Both the position numbers and the translations under genes were made by a program. Below are positions 25,601 to 36,100 of a stretch of 53,408 bases of DNA, piece by piece. Numbering within the stretch: the first letter of the stretch is position 1; each line of letters opens with the position of its first letter. The stretch comes from Desulfobulbaceae bacterium. GTDB taxonomy: Bacteria; Bacteroidota; Ignavibacteria; Kapaibacteriales; UBA2268. Where the stretch lies: NCBI GenBank assembly GCA_018335795.1, contig JAGXRP010000022.1, positions 1 to 53,408 of the forward strand, in the 5' to 3' direction. The notes under the pieces are model-generated. The model was not told the origin of the DNA, made no database searches, and saw only the letters and a program-made list of their open reading frames with translations.

Positions 25601-25816
25601 TTAATCTTTCCATGATTCAGGGTCTATTCCCAATTCTGTTTCAGCTAATCGGAGCAAATCTTCGAGTTCCAAGAACCAATCTGTTTGCGTTTGCGGTTTC
25701 AGTGGTTCATCGTAATATGCCATGATATAACCCGCAGATTCCTCATCCTTGATATATGAGACGTAATTCTGTCCGGGTTTCTTGAATATATCTGCTATTT
25801 GAGCGAACTTTTTCAT
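25601..25816 (-). CDS. Hypothetical 71-aa protein in the carboxylase operon
   Basis: A small soluble acidic protein (KKPGQNYVSYIKDEE; DWFLELEDLLRLAETELG). It starts in an ATGA overlap with the biotin carrier gene and ends nine bases before the FAD oxidase, so it is firmly part of the operon. I do not recognise a domain. It has no cysteines, no membrane segment and no signal peptide. The tight coupling hints at a role with the carboxylase or as an accessory factor, which is inference only. Confidence 0.6.
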   Translation of the reverse strand: MKKFAQIADIFKKPGQNYVSYIKDEESAGYIMAYYDEPLKPQTQTDWFLELEDLLRLAETELGIDPESWKD

Positions 25817-26334
25817 GTCGGTTCAATTTCGATTAATATTGAATCTTTGTCAACCGTGCTGCCTTCCTGCACTTTCAACGATACTACTTTTCCGGCTATC
25901 GTTGATTTCAACACATTTTCCATTTTCATAGCTTCGACTATTAGCAGCTTCTCTCCCGGCACTACGGTCATACCTTCATCTACAAACAACTTGATTACTA
26001 ATCCGGGCATCGGTGCTTTAACTATTCCTGCACCCGAGCCGGCTGATTTGCCTGATTGGCGGATAAACTTTTCAAGTAAATAAGTTGTGGAATCAGTTAC
26101 ATCAATTTTGTAGTCCATTCCGTTCAAACTGACGGTGATTTGGCTACGTCCGTTCACGAAAAGCTCAACTTGGTAGATTTTGCTGTTTACGATGAATGAA
26201 AAAACGTTATCCGAAAACTTTTTGAGCAGTTCCACTTCGTAATGCTTATCGTTGATGATAAGCGATTTGTGGCAATCTGTTTCGCAATGTGCTTTGTATT
26301 CGTTGTTATTTATTTTAAGTACTAAATTTTCCAT
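25813..26334 (-). CDS. Biotin carboxyl carrier protein
   Basis: A 173-residue protein with a C-terminal biotinyl domain: PMPGLVIKLFVDEG (about 109-121), PGEKLLIVEAMKMEN with the biotin-accepting lysine at residue 137, and the closing beta hairpin VQEGSTVDKDSILIEIEP. The first 100 residues form an N-terminal domain with strand-rich text (KIYQVELFV; NGMDYKID), a form seen in carriers of propionyl- and acyl-CoA carboxylases. It carries CO2 between the biotin carboxylase (26352) and the carboxyltransferase (22536). Confidence 0.9.
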   Translation of the reverse strand: MENLVLKINNNEYKAHCETDCHKSLIINDKHYEVELLKKFSDNVFSFIVNSKIYQVELFVNGRSQITVSLNGMDYKIDVTDSTTYLLEKFIRQSGKSAGSGAGIVKAPMPGLVIKLFVDEGMTVVPGEKLLIVEAMKMENVLKSTIAGKVVSLKVQEGSTVDKDSILIEIEPT

Positions 26335-26351
26335 TTTCTCATTTGATTACG

Positions 26352-27851
26352 TTAAACTAAACGACGCATATATAAATTCTTCTCTTTCCATTTGCTGATT
26401 TTAGGCTGAGTATCGGTAGCAAGGTTGGCATTTTGTGTCATTTTCCAACCCCAAGTAGCTATTGCGGCAACGATTTCCTCGTGTTCGTTTTTCATTCGGT
26501 TCAAAGATTCAAAATCGAAGGAATGTTCGATGAATCCTGTGTCGAAATATCCGTAGCGAAATTCGGGATGTTGCATTACTGCGAGCAAAAACGGAATTAT
26601 CGTTCGAACACCCTTGATTTTGTAATTTCGCAAAGCCATTTCCATACGATTTATCGCTTCGATTCTGTCGCGACCGAAAGTAATCAGCTTGGCGAGCATT
26701 GGGTCGAAATGAATTGTCACTTCCGAGCCTGTTTCGACTCCCGAATCCACTCTCACGCCGTATCCGGCAGGTTGGCGATAGTATGAAATTTTGCCTGTGT
26801 CGGGCAAAAATCCGTTGAAGGAATCTTCGGCGTAAATCCTGCATTCCAAGGCATGACCATTCAGCTTAATATCATCCTGCTTGTAGGATAATACTTCGCC
26901 GTATGCAATTTTGATTTGCTCTTTTACAAGGTTGATTCCGGTCACCAATTCGGTCACGGGATGCTCAACTTGCAAACGAGTATTCATTTCGAGGAAATAG
27001 TAGTTTTTGTTTTTATCTAGCAAAAATTCGATTGTTCCTGCATTTGCATAATTACATGCTTTCGCTGCTTCAACTGCTACTTTGCCCATTTCTTCGCGAA
27101 GTTCGGGCGTGAGTACAGTCGAAGTAGCTTCTTCGATAACTTTTTGGTGGCGACGCTGTATTGAACAATCGCGTTCGCCAAGATGAATGTAGTTGCCGTG
27201 TTCGTCGGCAAGCACTTGAATTTCAATATGCTTAGGGTTTTCGATATATTTTTCGATATAAACCGATTCGTCCCCAAATGCCTTCATAGCTTCACGTTTA
27301 GCAGCTTCCAAAGATGGCACCAAGTCGCTTGATTCATATACTTTCCGCATTCCTTTGCCGCCACCGCCTGCTGCCGCTTTGAGCAAGATTGGATAGCCTA
27401 TTTCTGTAGCGATTTCAATTGCTCGGTCGGTATCGGTGATTTTCTCTTTCGTTCCGGGTACGATTGGCACTCCTGCATTGAACATTATTTCGCGAGCACG
27501 GGTTTTGTTGCCCATCATTTCGATTGAAGTGTGCGATGGACCGATGAATTTAAGCCCGGCGTCTGTTACAGCTTTGGCAAATTCGGCTCGTTCGGATAAA
27601 AAGCCGTATCCGGGATGAATGGCTTCAGCATCGGAAATCTTTGCGATTTCGATGATTTGCGTCATATCGAGATAGGCATCTTTAGGGGTCTCTCCTTCGA
27701 TGCGATAGGCATAATCGGCATAATTTACAAATTGTGCCGTACGGTCAATTTCGTGATATATTGCGACTGTTTCAATTCCCATTTCGCGGGATGAACGCAT
27801 TATTCGGACCGCTATTTCGCCACGGTTAGCAATCAGTATTCGTTTGAACAT
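26352..27851 (-). CDS. Biotin carboxylase subunit of acyl-CoA carboxylase
   Basis: A 499-residue ATP-grasp enzyme of the AccC/PccA type. LIANRGEIAVRIMR (residues 5-18), HPGYGFLSERAEFA, the glycine-rich ATP loop AAGGGGKGMRKV (about 160-171), and MNTRLQVEHPVTE (catalytic Arg and Glu, about 290-302) are all intact. It carboxylates biotin on the carrier using bicarbonate and ATP. Its ending after residue 450 is followed by a short basic tail (KWKEKNLYMRRLV). The partner is the separate biotin carrier gene 17 bases downstream, so the carboxylase is the three-gene type; propionyl-CoA is the likeliest substrate given the carboxyltransferase. Confidence 0.9.
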   Translation of the reverse strand: MFKRILIANRGEIAVRIMRSSREMGIETVAIYHEIDRTAQFVNYADYAYRIEGETPKDAYLDMTQIIEIAKISDAEAIHPGYGFLSERAEFAKAVTDAGLKFIGPSHTSIEMMGNKTRAREIMFNAGVPIVPGTKEKITDTDRAIEIATEIGYPILLKAAAGGGGKGMRKVYESSDLVPSLEAAKREAMKAFGDESVYIEKYIENPKHIEIQVLADEHGNYIHLGERDCSIQRRHQKVIEEATSTVLTPELREEMGKVAVEAAKACNYANAGTIEFLLDKNKNYYFLEMNTRLQVEHPVTELVTGINLVKEQIKIAYGEVLSYKQDDIKLNGHALECRIYAEDSFNGFLPDTGKISYYRQPAGYGVRVDSGVETGSEVTIHFDPMLAKLITFGRDRIEAINRMEMALRNYKIKGVRTIIPFLLAVMQHPEFRYGYFDTGFIEHSFDFESLNRMKNEHEEIVAAIATWGWKMTQNANLATDTQPKISKWKEKNLYMRRLV

Positions 27852-27925
27852 CTATTTTTCTTAAATTAATAATAACATTTTTTAGACGTGAAGACATCAT
27901 TTTGATTTAATAAATCATCTTCCCC

Positions 27926-29134
27926 CTAACACACATGCTGAAAATTAGAATACAAAGTCTTGATTGAAACGTTGCCGAGCATCTTGTCCTTGTATTCATC
28001 TTTTATTTTTTGAGCAGCATTGCTCAACTCTTCAGTTTTGATTCCTGCCGAGCACGAATTCCATGCTTCCAAAAATGCAGCTAACTGGTCGGCAGCCCGA
28101 ATACACTCTCCATCATGTGGATTGAAGCGGTCTTCGTTATATTTTGTATTCAAATCATCAATTGAAATATTGTCGAGTTCGACTTTTCCGTCAATATGTA
28201 TCTTATTTTTAAATTCATCCAGAACGTAGTATTTGATTTCTTCCATCCATTTTTTTTCAATCAATGGGAATATTTCCTTCTCAGCGAGACTCATTTCCAA
28301 TTCTTTGATTAGATTGTCAAATTCGTCGGATGAGCGTTTTACGGGCGAGATGATGTCGCGAGTAACGGCTTCGGGCAAATCATGGAAAAGCCCTCCGAAA
28401 AAGCTGTTATAAAGCCTTTGCGGACAAGCGTTGTTTTCGCGAGCAAAGAAGTATGCTATGGCTGCCACCATGAGTGTATGACCCAAAACGGCTGTTTTCG
28501 GTACGCGCGGTACTTGTGCCCAACGAATTTGGAATCGCAATTGTCCACATAAATCTACAAAATTTGAAATCGTATGCTTGTTTGTTAGGCGCTGAATTCC
28601 GATTAAATCATTGAAATTGGCAATGCTGTTCAAGAGTTCAGTTTCTATACGGATATTTTGATAATTGAAAGGATTGGATTGTTTGATTATCTGAAATTCC
28701 CAATAGCTTGCATAAATATGAGCCGCATCGAGTATTCTCATACTTATTTCGTTAGGGTCTGTTTCGGTGAACAAAAAATCCTTTATTTCATCGAGCAAAA
28801 TTTTGCTCTCGATTTTTGGCTCAATTTGTGTATAAACGTATTCGTTCAGCTTCTCGAACACTTTTTTGTTCTTTTTCACTTCGCGGTATATCGGGGATTT
28901 GATGTCGCTGATGACAATTCGCCTGATTAGCTCGAATATCCCGAATTTGATGATTTTTTGCCAATCTATTTTGGCGCCGTTTGATTCTTCGTATTTCGCC
29001 AAGCAATAAGCGATAATCATTTTGTGAGCGTGCTTATCCATTTCGATTAAATCCATTGCCCGAATTCTATCGTTCCAGCGTTGGATATGAAATCCTCTGA
29101 ACAATTCGTTCAAAAGCGAGAAATTTACAATCAT
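27926..29134 (-). CDS. HD-domain hydrolase (YfbR-like)
   Basis: A 402-residue protein. An HD-type metal-binding domain occupies about residues 180-390, with HTLMVAAIAYFFAREN, GLFHDLPEAVTRDI and ADQLAAFLEA, matching the HD-domain families near 5'-deoxynucleotidase YfbR (His, His-Asp and Asp in order). An N-terminal HD-like segment (HAHKMIIAYC) appears less conserved. It follows the response regulator with nine bases between, so it could be its output partner, but this is inference. A nucleotidase role is the best guess; a signalling phosphodiesterase role cannot be ruled out. Confidence 0.75.
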   Translation of the reverse strand: MIVNFSLLNELFRGFHIQRWNDRIRAMDLIEMDKHAHKMIIAYCLAKYEESNGAKIDWQKIIKFGIFELIRRIVISDIKSPIYREVKKNKKVFEKLNEYVYTQIEPKIESKILLDEIKDFLFTETDPNEISMRILDAAHIYASYWEFQIIKQSNPFNYQNIRIETELLNSIANFNDLIGIQRLTNKHTISNFVDLCGQLRFQIRWAQVPRVPKTAVLGHTLMVAAIAYFFARENNACPQRLYNSFFGGLFHDLPEAVTRDIISPVKRSSDEFDNLIKELEMSLAEKEIFPLIEKKWMEEIKYYVLDEFKNKIHIDGKVELDNISIDDLNTKYNEDRFNPHDGECIRAADQLAAFLEAWNSCSAGIKTEELSNAAQKIKDEYKDKMLGNVSIKTLYSNFQHVC

Positions 29135-29143
29135 GAGGAACTC

Positions 29144-29764
29144 CTATTTTTTGGATTTCAAGAGCATTTTCTTAATTGATTCGATGCTTCTTTTTTCGTC
29201 GTCTTGATAATGTTGCAAGAGTTGGTCTTGTTTGATTGAAGCTTTTGTACCGCTTTTTTCTTTCTCGGGTAATTGTATTTTCGGTGTGACTTTTGTCTTC
29301 AAAATATCTTCGGTGTCATTGTTTTTGAGGAAATCTTCCGAAGGTTGCAATTCGCCGGAGTATTCGCCTTTAGCTACCAATTCAAGTTTATCTTTGCCAA
29401 ACACATCGAGTAATTTGTCATAAATTGTAGCTCTGGTGAATGGTTTAGAAATGAAACCGGCTGTACCTGTTTTGACTGCTAATCCCAAATTTTCAACATC
29501 CGATAATGCAGAAACCATCAAAACGGGAATATTTTGAGTTGTACGAATCTTCTTAAGAATTTTCAATGTCAAATGCCCTGATAGCTCGGGCATCAATATA
29601 TCCAAAACTATAAGGTGAGGCTTATGCTCTACAGCGAGTGCTATTCCATCAAATCCGTTTGAAGCGAGGTAAGTTTTTTTGAATCCATAGCTTTGCAAAG
29701 TCTTAGATAAGATTCTTTGCATCCATATATCGTCATCTATTACAAGAGTTGAATACTCAATCAT
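29144..29764 (-). CDS. Response regulator (CheY-like receiver with C-terminal tail)
   Basis: A 206-residue protein starting at ATG 29764, eight bases inside the end of csrA. Residues 1-125 form a receiver domain: acidic pair in VIDDD, phospho-acceptor Asp55 in LIVLDILMPE, Ser86 in VSALSD and Lys107 in SKPFT. The C-terminal 80 residues are charged and low in complexity, with no DNA-binding domain, so it probably works by protein contact. Its position in a fliW-csrA run beside motB suggests a link to motility. Confidence 0.88.
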   Translation of the reverse strand: MIEYSTLVIDDDIWMQRILSKTLQSYGFKKTYLASNGFDGIALAVEHKPHLIVLDILMPELSGHLTLKILKKIRTTQNIPVLMVSALSDVENLGLAVKTGTAGFISKPFTRATIYDKLLDVFGKDKLELVAKGEYSGELQPSEDFLKNNDTEDILKTKVTPKIQLPEKEKSGTKASIKQDQLLQHYQDDEKRSIESIKKMLLKSKK

Positions 29765-30068
29765 TTGAATTGTCCTTGTTGGATTGGATTTTTGAAGCAA
29801 CGTTAATTTGGCTGACTTTATTCATTTCGTTGCTGCTCCAATTTACTTTACTTGCGGAAATAGCAATTTTCAGAGCTTCGATTTGGGTTCTTGCAGCTTG
29901 GCGATTAATCTCAATGATTTTATCGTAAACTTCTTTTCGGTGAACGGCTACCGATTTTGGGGCAGCGATACCCAATCTTACAACACCTCTATCGTAGCTT
30001 AAAACAGTCACCGTAACCGTCGAGCCGATATTAATAACTTCACCGATTTTTCTTGACAGTACCAGCAT
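29757..30068 (-). CDS. csrA: Carbon storage regulator CsrA, extended
   Basis: A 103-residue CsrA. The core (residues 1-60) has MLVLSRKIGE, VTVLSYDRGVVRLGI and the RNA-binding APKSVAVHRKEVY with the key arginine near 44. It binds GGA-rich leaders of mRNAs and blocks their translation. About 40 residues follow the core (SNEMNKVSQINV and on), rich in Ser, Asn and Lys, longer than the usual 61-residue protein. It lies three bases after fliW and overlaps the response regulator, so all are one unit. Confidence 0.93.
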   Translation of the reverse strand: MLVLSRKIGEVINIGSTVTVTVLSYDRGVVRLGIAAPKSVAVHRKEVYDKIIEINRQAARTQIEALKIAISASKVNWSSNEMNKVSQINVASKIQSNKDNSND

Positions 30069-30071
30069 AGC

Positions 30072-30497
30072 TTACTCCGTCGCTCCAGTTGCTTTTGTAT
30101 GGTTGCTGATTAGGTGATTTGTCGAATACTTATCGGTAGTCAAAATAATTTGTTCACCTGTTTTTTGGTTTACATCTACCACAACGGGTGCTTTCAAATT
30201 TGCTGTCATCCTGCCAAGTTCATCTTCGAGTGTGATAATGACAAAAAGAGCCTGAATATTGTAATCGAAATCATTGCCGGGATTATAGTCAAGTTCCAGC
30301 AACCATGGGCTTAGAAGTGGGAATCCGATATCAGGACTTTCGAGGCTCAGTAACCATTTGAATGGCACTGTTTCTTCCTCGCTGATAAGCACATAATTTT
30401 TTAAATCCTCGAACCCTAAAATACCTTCGGGAAAATGAATTATGTGTTCATCTTCAATTTCGATGTCGCCGAATTGCAAAGTTGTAATCTTCTTCAT
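30072..30497 (-). CDS. fliW: Flagellar assembly factor FliW
   Basis: A 141-residue FliW: FGDIEIEDEHIIHFPEGILG (about 9-28), FEDLKNYVLI, LLSLESPDIGFPLLSPW, and a beta-barrel-like core. FliW binds CsrA and flagellin in turn, coupling flagellin level to translation of its mRNA. It is directly upstream of csrA, its known partner. No flagellin or hook gene is present in this window. Confidence 0.93.
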   Translation of the reverse strand: MKKITTLQFGDIEIEDEHIIHFPEGILGFEDLKNYVLISEEETVPFKWLLSLESPDIGFPLLSPWLLELDYNPGNDFDYNIQALFVIITLEDELGRMTANLKAPVVVDVNQKTGEQIILTTDKYSTNHLISNHTKATGATE

Positions 30498-30588
30498 ATT
30501 ATCAATTTATTTCGCAATTTATTATTTGTCATATTATTAAAATTAAGAAAGATTTTTGACATTAAAAAATATAAATACAAATATCGTG

Positions 30589-31365
30589 CTAATTTTCATT
30601 TTCTTGATTATTTTTATATCCATCAGTCGAAGGCATGTCACCTGTCAAAGGACCTATGTTGATTTCTACTCTCCGATTTCGTGCTTTCCCTTCGGGGCTT
30701 ATGTTATCGGCAATCGGTCGTTGAGGACCAAATCCGCGAATTACTAAGTTGAAATCGGGCACTCCTTTGCGTATCATCGAATACGCAACGTTGACTGCTC
30801 TTGCCGAAGACAAATGCCAATTTGATTCGTACTGAAATGTTTTTATCGGTACGTTATCTGTGTGTCCGTCAATTTCGATTGTTAATTGCCAATTACTCAA
30901 AATCGAGGAAATTGAATCTAATGCTCTGCTTCCTTCAGGTACAAGTTCGGCTTTTCCGGACGGGAAAAGCAACTTCTCTTGCATTATAAGCTTAAATCCA
31001 GAATCATTTCGTTCGATTGCCACTCCGCCGGCTTCGATAAAAGTTGCTAATTTTTCTTCTAATTCATCGGAAATTTCTTGCATATTTCGGGAGGATGCTT
31101 CAGGCAAAATTGCTTCAGGCACTCCATCTTTCATTCCTTCCAAAACACCGCTACTTCCATCTAAAGGTGAGGAATCCGATGTCTTAAAATATCCCGAGAA
31201 TGCTGCGGCATACTCTTTGAATTTCTCTTGGTCAACTTGCGTAGTAGAGTAAAGCACAACGAACAATCCCAAAAGCAATGTAATCAAATCCGCATAGGTT
31301 ATCAAATACCGATCTGCACCGGTATTATGATGTGTTTTATGATATGTGCGTCCTTTTTTTATCAA
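30589..31365 (-). CDS. motB: Flagellar motor protein MotB (OmpA family)
   Basis: A 258-residue protein. Residues 18-42 (DRYLITYADLITLLLGLFV) form the single membrane helix with the proton-path aspartate in YADL. The C-terminal OmpA-like peptidoglycan-binding domain (about 130-250) has IEIDGHTDNVP and GKARNRRVEINIG. MotB anchors the stator; no motA is adjacent, and the gene before it is lnt. The N-terminus begins with a basic KKGRTYHK. A 91-base gap separates it from fliW. Confidence 0.88.
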   Translation of the reverse strand: MIKKGRTYHKTHHNTGADRYLITYADLITLLLGLFVVLYSTTQVDQEKFKEYAAAFSGYFKTSDSSPLDGSSGVLEGMKDGVPEAILPEASSRNMQEISDELEEKLATFIEAGGVAIERNDSGFKLIMQEKLLFPSGKAELVPEGSRALDSISSILSNWQLTIEIDGHTDNVPIKTFQYESNWHLSSARAVNVAYSMIRKGVPDFNLVIRGFGPQRPIADNISPEGKARNRRVEINIGPLTGDMPSTDGYKNNQENEN

Positions 31366-31403
31366 AACACTTTAATAATATACGAATATACTAATATATC
31401 GTA

Positions 31404-33047
31404 CTATTGACGCTTTTCTTGATTCTTTTTTGAGAAAAACGAGAATATTAGCGAAAAAAGTAAAATCACAGAAAAAGTAATGGGTAAATAATCTCGATAA
31501 CGGACGTAGATTGTGATATTGTTCATCAATGGTAATTGCTCGATTGATGCTATTTGAGTGTATTGAGGCATTTTTGAAATCGAATTGCCTGTTGGAGAAA
31601 TGAAGCCCGAAACACCGCTGTTAGCACAACGAGCTAAATATCGGCGATTTTCGATTGCTCGCAAGGCAGCTATAATATAATGCTGCTCGGGTCCCGGAGT
31701 ATAATCATACCACGCATCGTTTGTGATTACCGACATAACATTTGCTCCCTTTGCTGTAAATTCGGCAACAAATGAGGGATAAATTGATTCGATACAAATT
31801 ATCGGTGCAATCTGAAAATGGACCTTTTCAGTTTCGACAAACAAATTTTTTTGCTCCAATCCTCTCCCCCAAGACGAAATTCCAACGCCCCATTCAAACC
31901 ACGAACGCATGAATAGCAAATATTCGGAATATGGCATTCTCTCGGCGAACGGAGTCAATCTCATCTTGCGATACGTTTGTGGTTCTGACGAGTGTACCGG
32001 ATTGACAAGCATTGCCGAATTATATGATTCGTATATCTGAGTCGAATCCCAAGGATATACTCTCGCTGTAGGAGGCATATCAAGGCTATCTTCAAAAAAT
32101 CGTATCTCAGCAAATCCCATCATCAATGGCACACCCGTAGCCAAAACTCTCTCGTAAAACATGTAATATTCGTAAATGTTTTCTACATTTGTATGCTTGG
32201 GGTATGATGTTTCGCTCCAAATGAACAAGTCAGGCTTCCCACTCACAGCTCTGACCGAATCTTCGAGTGCAAAGTGCATCACAACTTGATGTTCTACCCC
32301 ACCCTCCCATTTTCGCCATGGATTTATATTCGGTTGGACAACTCCAATCTTAGCCGAAGGGTATTCGAGTTTGAGTTTGTCGTGACTGTACTCAGATTTT
32401 GCCCATATTCCGTAAATCAAAGGGAAAATTATAATTGCAGTTAATAGAATGTATGCCTTCCGAATGAATTTGTTATTTAGCTCAATCGCCTGATTTTTCT
32501 TTCGATATTCGAGTATAATTTTCAAAATCAGTATATTTGCCGAAAGGACTAAAAATGACGAGCCCCAAATTCCGGTAATATCTATGAATTGAATCCAGAT
32601 TGAATTGTAAAATTGCGTATTGCCATAGGTCAGCCATGGATATGAAAATTCGCCCAAGGAATGTGCCCATTCAAATGCTACCCAGATGAAGGGGAATAGA
32701 TTGAGAGCAACTTTTGTAGAATAGCGCCGTTTAAATATATTGAAAATTATGAATGGGATCATGAAGAAAAATGGATGAGCTAATGCGAGTGCAATTGCAG
32801 ATGCAGTCAGATAAGGGTCTGTATCAGCTTGCCAACTGCCTATCCACCAGTTTGATCCGGCATGGTAAATGAAAAACGTCAGATAGAGCTTCAAGAACAT
32901 GCGGCGTGGGTGCGATTCCGAAGCGAAAATGAACAAAATTGGGATAAATGCCACAAAAGCTAACATAAAAAATGGCAAAGGTGGAAAAGAAAGTGCGAGC
33001 AGAATTCCGCTAACAAGGGATAGAAATGTATTTTGAAACTTTTTCAC
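31404..33047 (-). CDS. lnt: Apolipoprotein N-acyltransferase
   Basis: A 547-residue membrane enzyme. At least six hydrophobic segments fill the first 210 residues. The periplasmic nitrilase-type domain shows the catalytic glutamate in LFIWSETSYPK, the lysine region YRKMRLTPFAERMPY and the cysteine in APIICIESIYP, the E-K-C set of this family. GVSGFISPTG further on is also typical. It adds the third acyl chain to lipoproteins, of which several are encoded here. The last membrane helix (ITFSVILLFSLIFSFF) precedes a basic tail. Confidence 0.9.
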   Translation of the reverse strand: MKKFQNTFLSLVSGILLALSFPPLPFFMLAFVAFIPILFIFASESHPRRMFLKLYLTFFIYHAGSNWWIGSWQADTDPYLTASAIALALAHPFFFMIPFIIFNIFKRRYSTKVALNLFPFIWVAFEWAHSLGEFSYPWLTYGNTQFYNSIWIQFIDITGIWGSSFLVLSANILILKIILEYRKKNQAIELNNKFIRKAYILLTAIIIFPLIYGIWAKSEYSHDKLKLEYPSAKIGVVQPNINPWRKWEGGVEHQVVMHFALEDSVRAVSGKPDLFIWSETSYPKHTNVENIYEYYMFYERVLATGVPLMMGFAEIRFFEDSLDMPPTARVYPWDSTQIYESYNSAMLVNPVHSSEPQTYRKMRLTPFAERMPYSEYLLFMRSWFEWGVGISSWGRGLEQKNLFVETEKVHFQIAPIICIESIYPSFVAEFTAKGANVMSVITNDAWYDYTPGPEQHYIIAALRAIENRRYLARCANSGVSGFISPTGNSISKMPQYTQIASIEQLPLMNNITIYVRYRDYLPITFSVILLFSLIFSFFSKKNQEKRQ

Positions 33048-33140
33048 GTTTTAAGTTTTTATAATATTGTTTGATAATAAACGATTAACAAACTTAACGA
33101 TGAATTTTGAATAAATAATTAAGATTTGACAGAAACCAAG

Positions 33141-36100
33141 ATGATTTTCAAAAAAACTTTGCTTTTATTACTTACTTTTTGCTTTGCTATCCCAATTTAT
33201 GGAATTGAACTGCCGCACCCCAAACCGCTGATGAGAAAACTAGAATTTGCTAAAGAGAGGGAAAGTGAGGGCGGTGAACTTAGAGAACGTAGAATTGAGG
33301 CGATTAAGCAATCTGAAAAGATGAGACACGAACTATACGGGAAATCTCCCGAGTTGATGTCTGCACAACCCGAATGGAAATGTATCGGACCTTTTAATAT
33401 TTCGGGGAGAATTCGGTCTATTGTGGTTCACCCTACAAATCCGGGACAAATCTATATTGGAGCAGCAGCAGGTGGCGTTTGGAAAACTCATGATAACGGT
33501 GTGCATTGGACTCCATTGTTTGATTTTGAGAATTCAATTTCATTTGGTTCATTGGCTCTTGACCCCGTTGACCCGGAAATCATCTATGCTGCCACAGGAG
33601 AAATGATTATCGGCGGAGGTATATCATATCTTGGTTCGGGGGTTTATCGTTCTTCAAATGGAGGGAAAAATTGGGATTTAATTGGACTTGCTGATGTTGG
33701 AGCTTTTTCTAAAATTTACATTCATCCCCAAGACCGCAACTTAATTATTGCAGGCGGTGCTGAAAGTAAGGGTGGGCTATACCTATCTGAGGATATGGGC
33801 AAAAATTGGAATCGTCTAATCACCGGAAATGTGACTGATATCTCTCTCAATCCTACAAATAGAAACGAATTGTTCATCGCTGTAAATGGTGATGGCGTCT
33901 ATCATACATCAAATTTGGGTGAAAATTGGACGAAAAAATCATCAGGCATAACAAATATCGGTGGGCGCATTTCGGTTCAAGCATCGGCTTCAGATTTTTC
34001 GATTGTTTATGCACTCGTCGAACGAAGCAATTCCCGTGCAGCAATCTTCAAAAGCACCGATAGAGGCAATGAATGGAACATGGTTCATGATGGTGACCAT
34101 GCTTTCTTCAGAGGGCAAGGTTTTTATAATAATTATTTGGCTGTGCATCCCACAAATCCTAACATAGTCCTTGCAGGTGGAATTGACTTATGGAGAACAG
34201 CAAACGGTGGCAACTCTTGGCAATCTGTTTCTGATAATACTCAAAGCGAACGCATGCACGTGGATAATCATCATGCTGCTTTTTCGCCCATTAATCCTAA
34301 TATTGTATACAATGCTACAGACGGCGGGATTTATATGAGTTCCGATGCCGGAATTTCTTGGAAAGACATCAATGCAAATTTGGCTATTACGCAATTTTAT
34401 GCGATTTCTACCGATTTGATGCAGCCGTATAGAGATTATGGTGGCACCCAAGACAATGGAACTATCGGCAATCGCTCTGACGAATGGGGTAAATTCATTT
34501 CGGGCGATGGATTTGATTTGTTCCTTCACCCGGATAACGCTAATATTTTATTCGGTGAGTTATATTACGGTCAAATATTCAAATACAAATTCAATTTTTC
34601 AGGCAAAAATGATTTGAATTTTCTGTACGATAATATTCCTGCCCAAGATTCGGGTATTTGGCATTCGCCTTTTTTATTAGACAAAAAATTCAGAAGAATA
34701 TTCTTAGGATTGCACGCAATTTATATATCTTACGATTTTGGTGATACTTTTTTCCCGATTTCCCAACGCAATACTCACCAATATACCGCTATTGCATTTT
34801 CCGAACTTGATGCGAAAATTTTATTAGCCGGAAATAGAATCGGACAAATTTTTCGAACGAGTGATTCCGGAAAAGAATGGCAACAAGTTAACGCTCCACC
34901 AATGCCGAGACGCACAGTAACCGAGATAAAATTCTCCAAAAAGGACAGGGAAACGGCTTATGCAACGTTCTCGGGATATGGCAAACCGCATTTATTTAAG
35001 ACTACAGATTTGGGTATCACTTGGTTTGATATTGACTCAAATTTGCCGGATGTCCCTATAAATGATATAGAACTGCATCCAAGTAACGAAAATATCATTT
35101 TTATCGGCACGGATATTGGCGTTTATGCCAGCTATGACGGTGGTAATGTGTGGTTTCCGTACGGGCATTCTTTATCTCGAAGCCCTGTGGTTGATTTGTT
35201 GATTCACGATAATACGGCACTTTTCCCGCAAATGAAGCTCCGAGCAGGTACGCACGGACGCTCGATATGGGAAGCCGACATAGTCGAATTGCCCCAATTA
35301 GCAACGGAAATCACTTCTCCGGCAGGTGGCGAAAATCTAATCGGGACGACAAATTTCCGAATTTCATGGTCAGGATTTCGCTCTCCTGTTGATATTTTTG
35401 TTCGATTTGGCGAAGACCAAGAATGGACTGTACTCGCAAGCGGTGTTTATGGGAATTCAATATTATGGACAGTACCGGACATTGTTGCATTGACCGCGAG
35501 AATTTCGATTAGTAGCTCAATTGATGGCACCTCGAGAATTTCAAATTCTTTCAGCATCAAAAAATTAGAGAAGGGTGCTATTTTGCGAACAGGCAATGTT
35601 TCAATCGCAAGCTATGGAATTGTGCATGACGGCGGAAATTCATTATGGGTGACAGATTTCGGGGGCAACCAAGTACACAAGGTAAATCTCGCGGATTTTA
35701 CCATCACGAAATCGCTAACTTTGCCCTATTCAGAGTTTTATACAGATATTACAATCAACGAATCGAAAGACCTGCTTTATCTACATCGGCTCAACGAAGA
35801 AAGCGGCAACGGTGGCAAAATAATCACAATTGACACTATCGGAAATTTTATACGCGAATTTGTAAGTCCTGCAACGAGCTATCCGATAGGACTTGCATAC
35901 AGCAATGGAGATTTGTTCGTTGCCGAGCGTGATGTGAATAGGCGGATTTTCCGGATTGATGCTCAAACGGCATTTGTCAAAAATTCATTCAAGAATCCTT
36001 TTGATAATACTTTCGGTCCGCGCGGAATGACATTTTATAAAGGAAATTTATATCAAGTGTCAACACTCTTTGTAGCAAATGCTTTGAATCGTGCTTCGGC

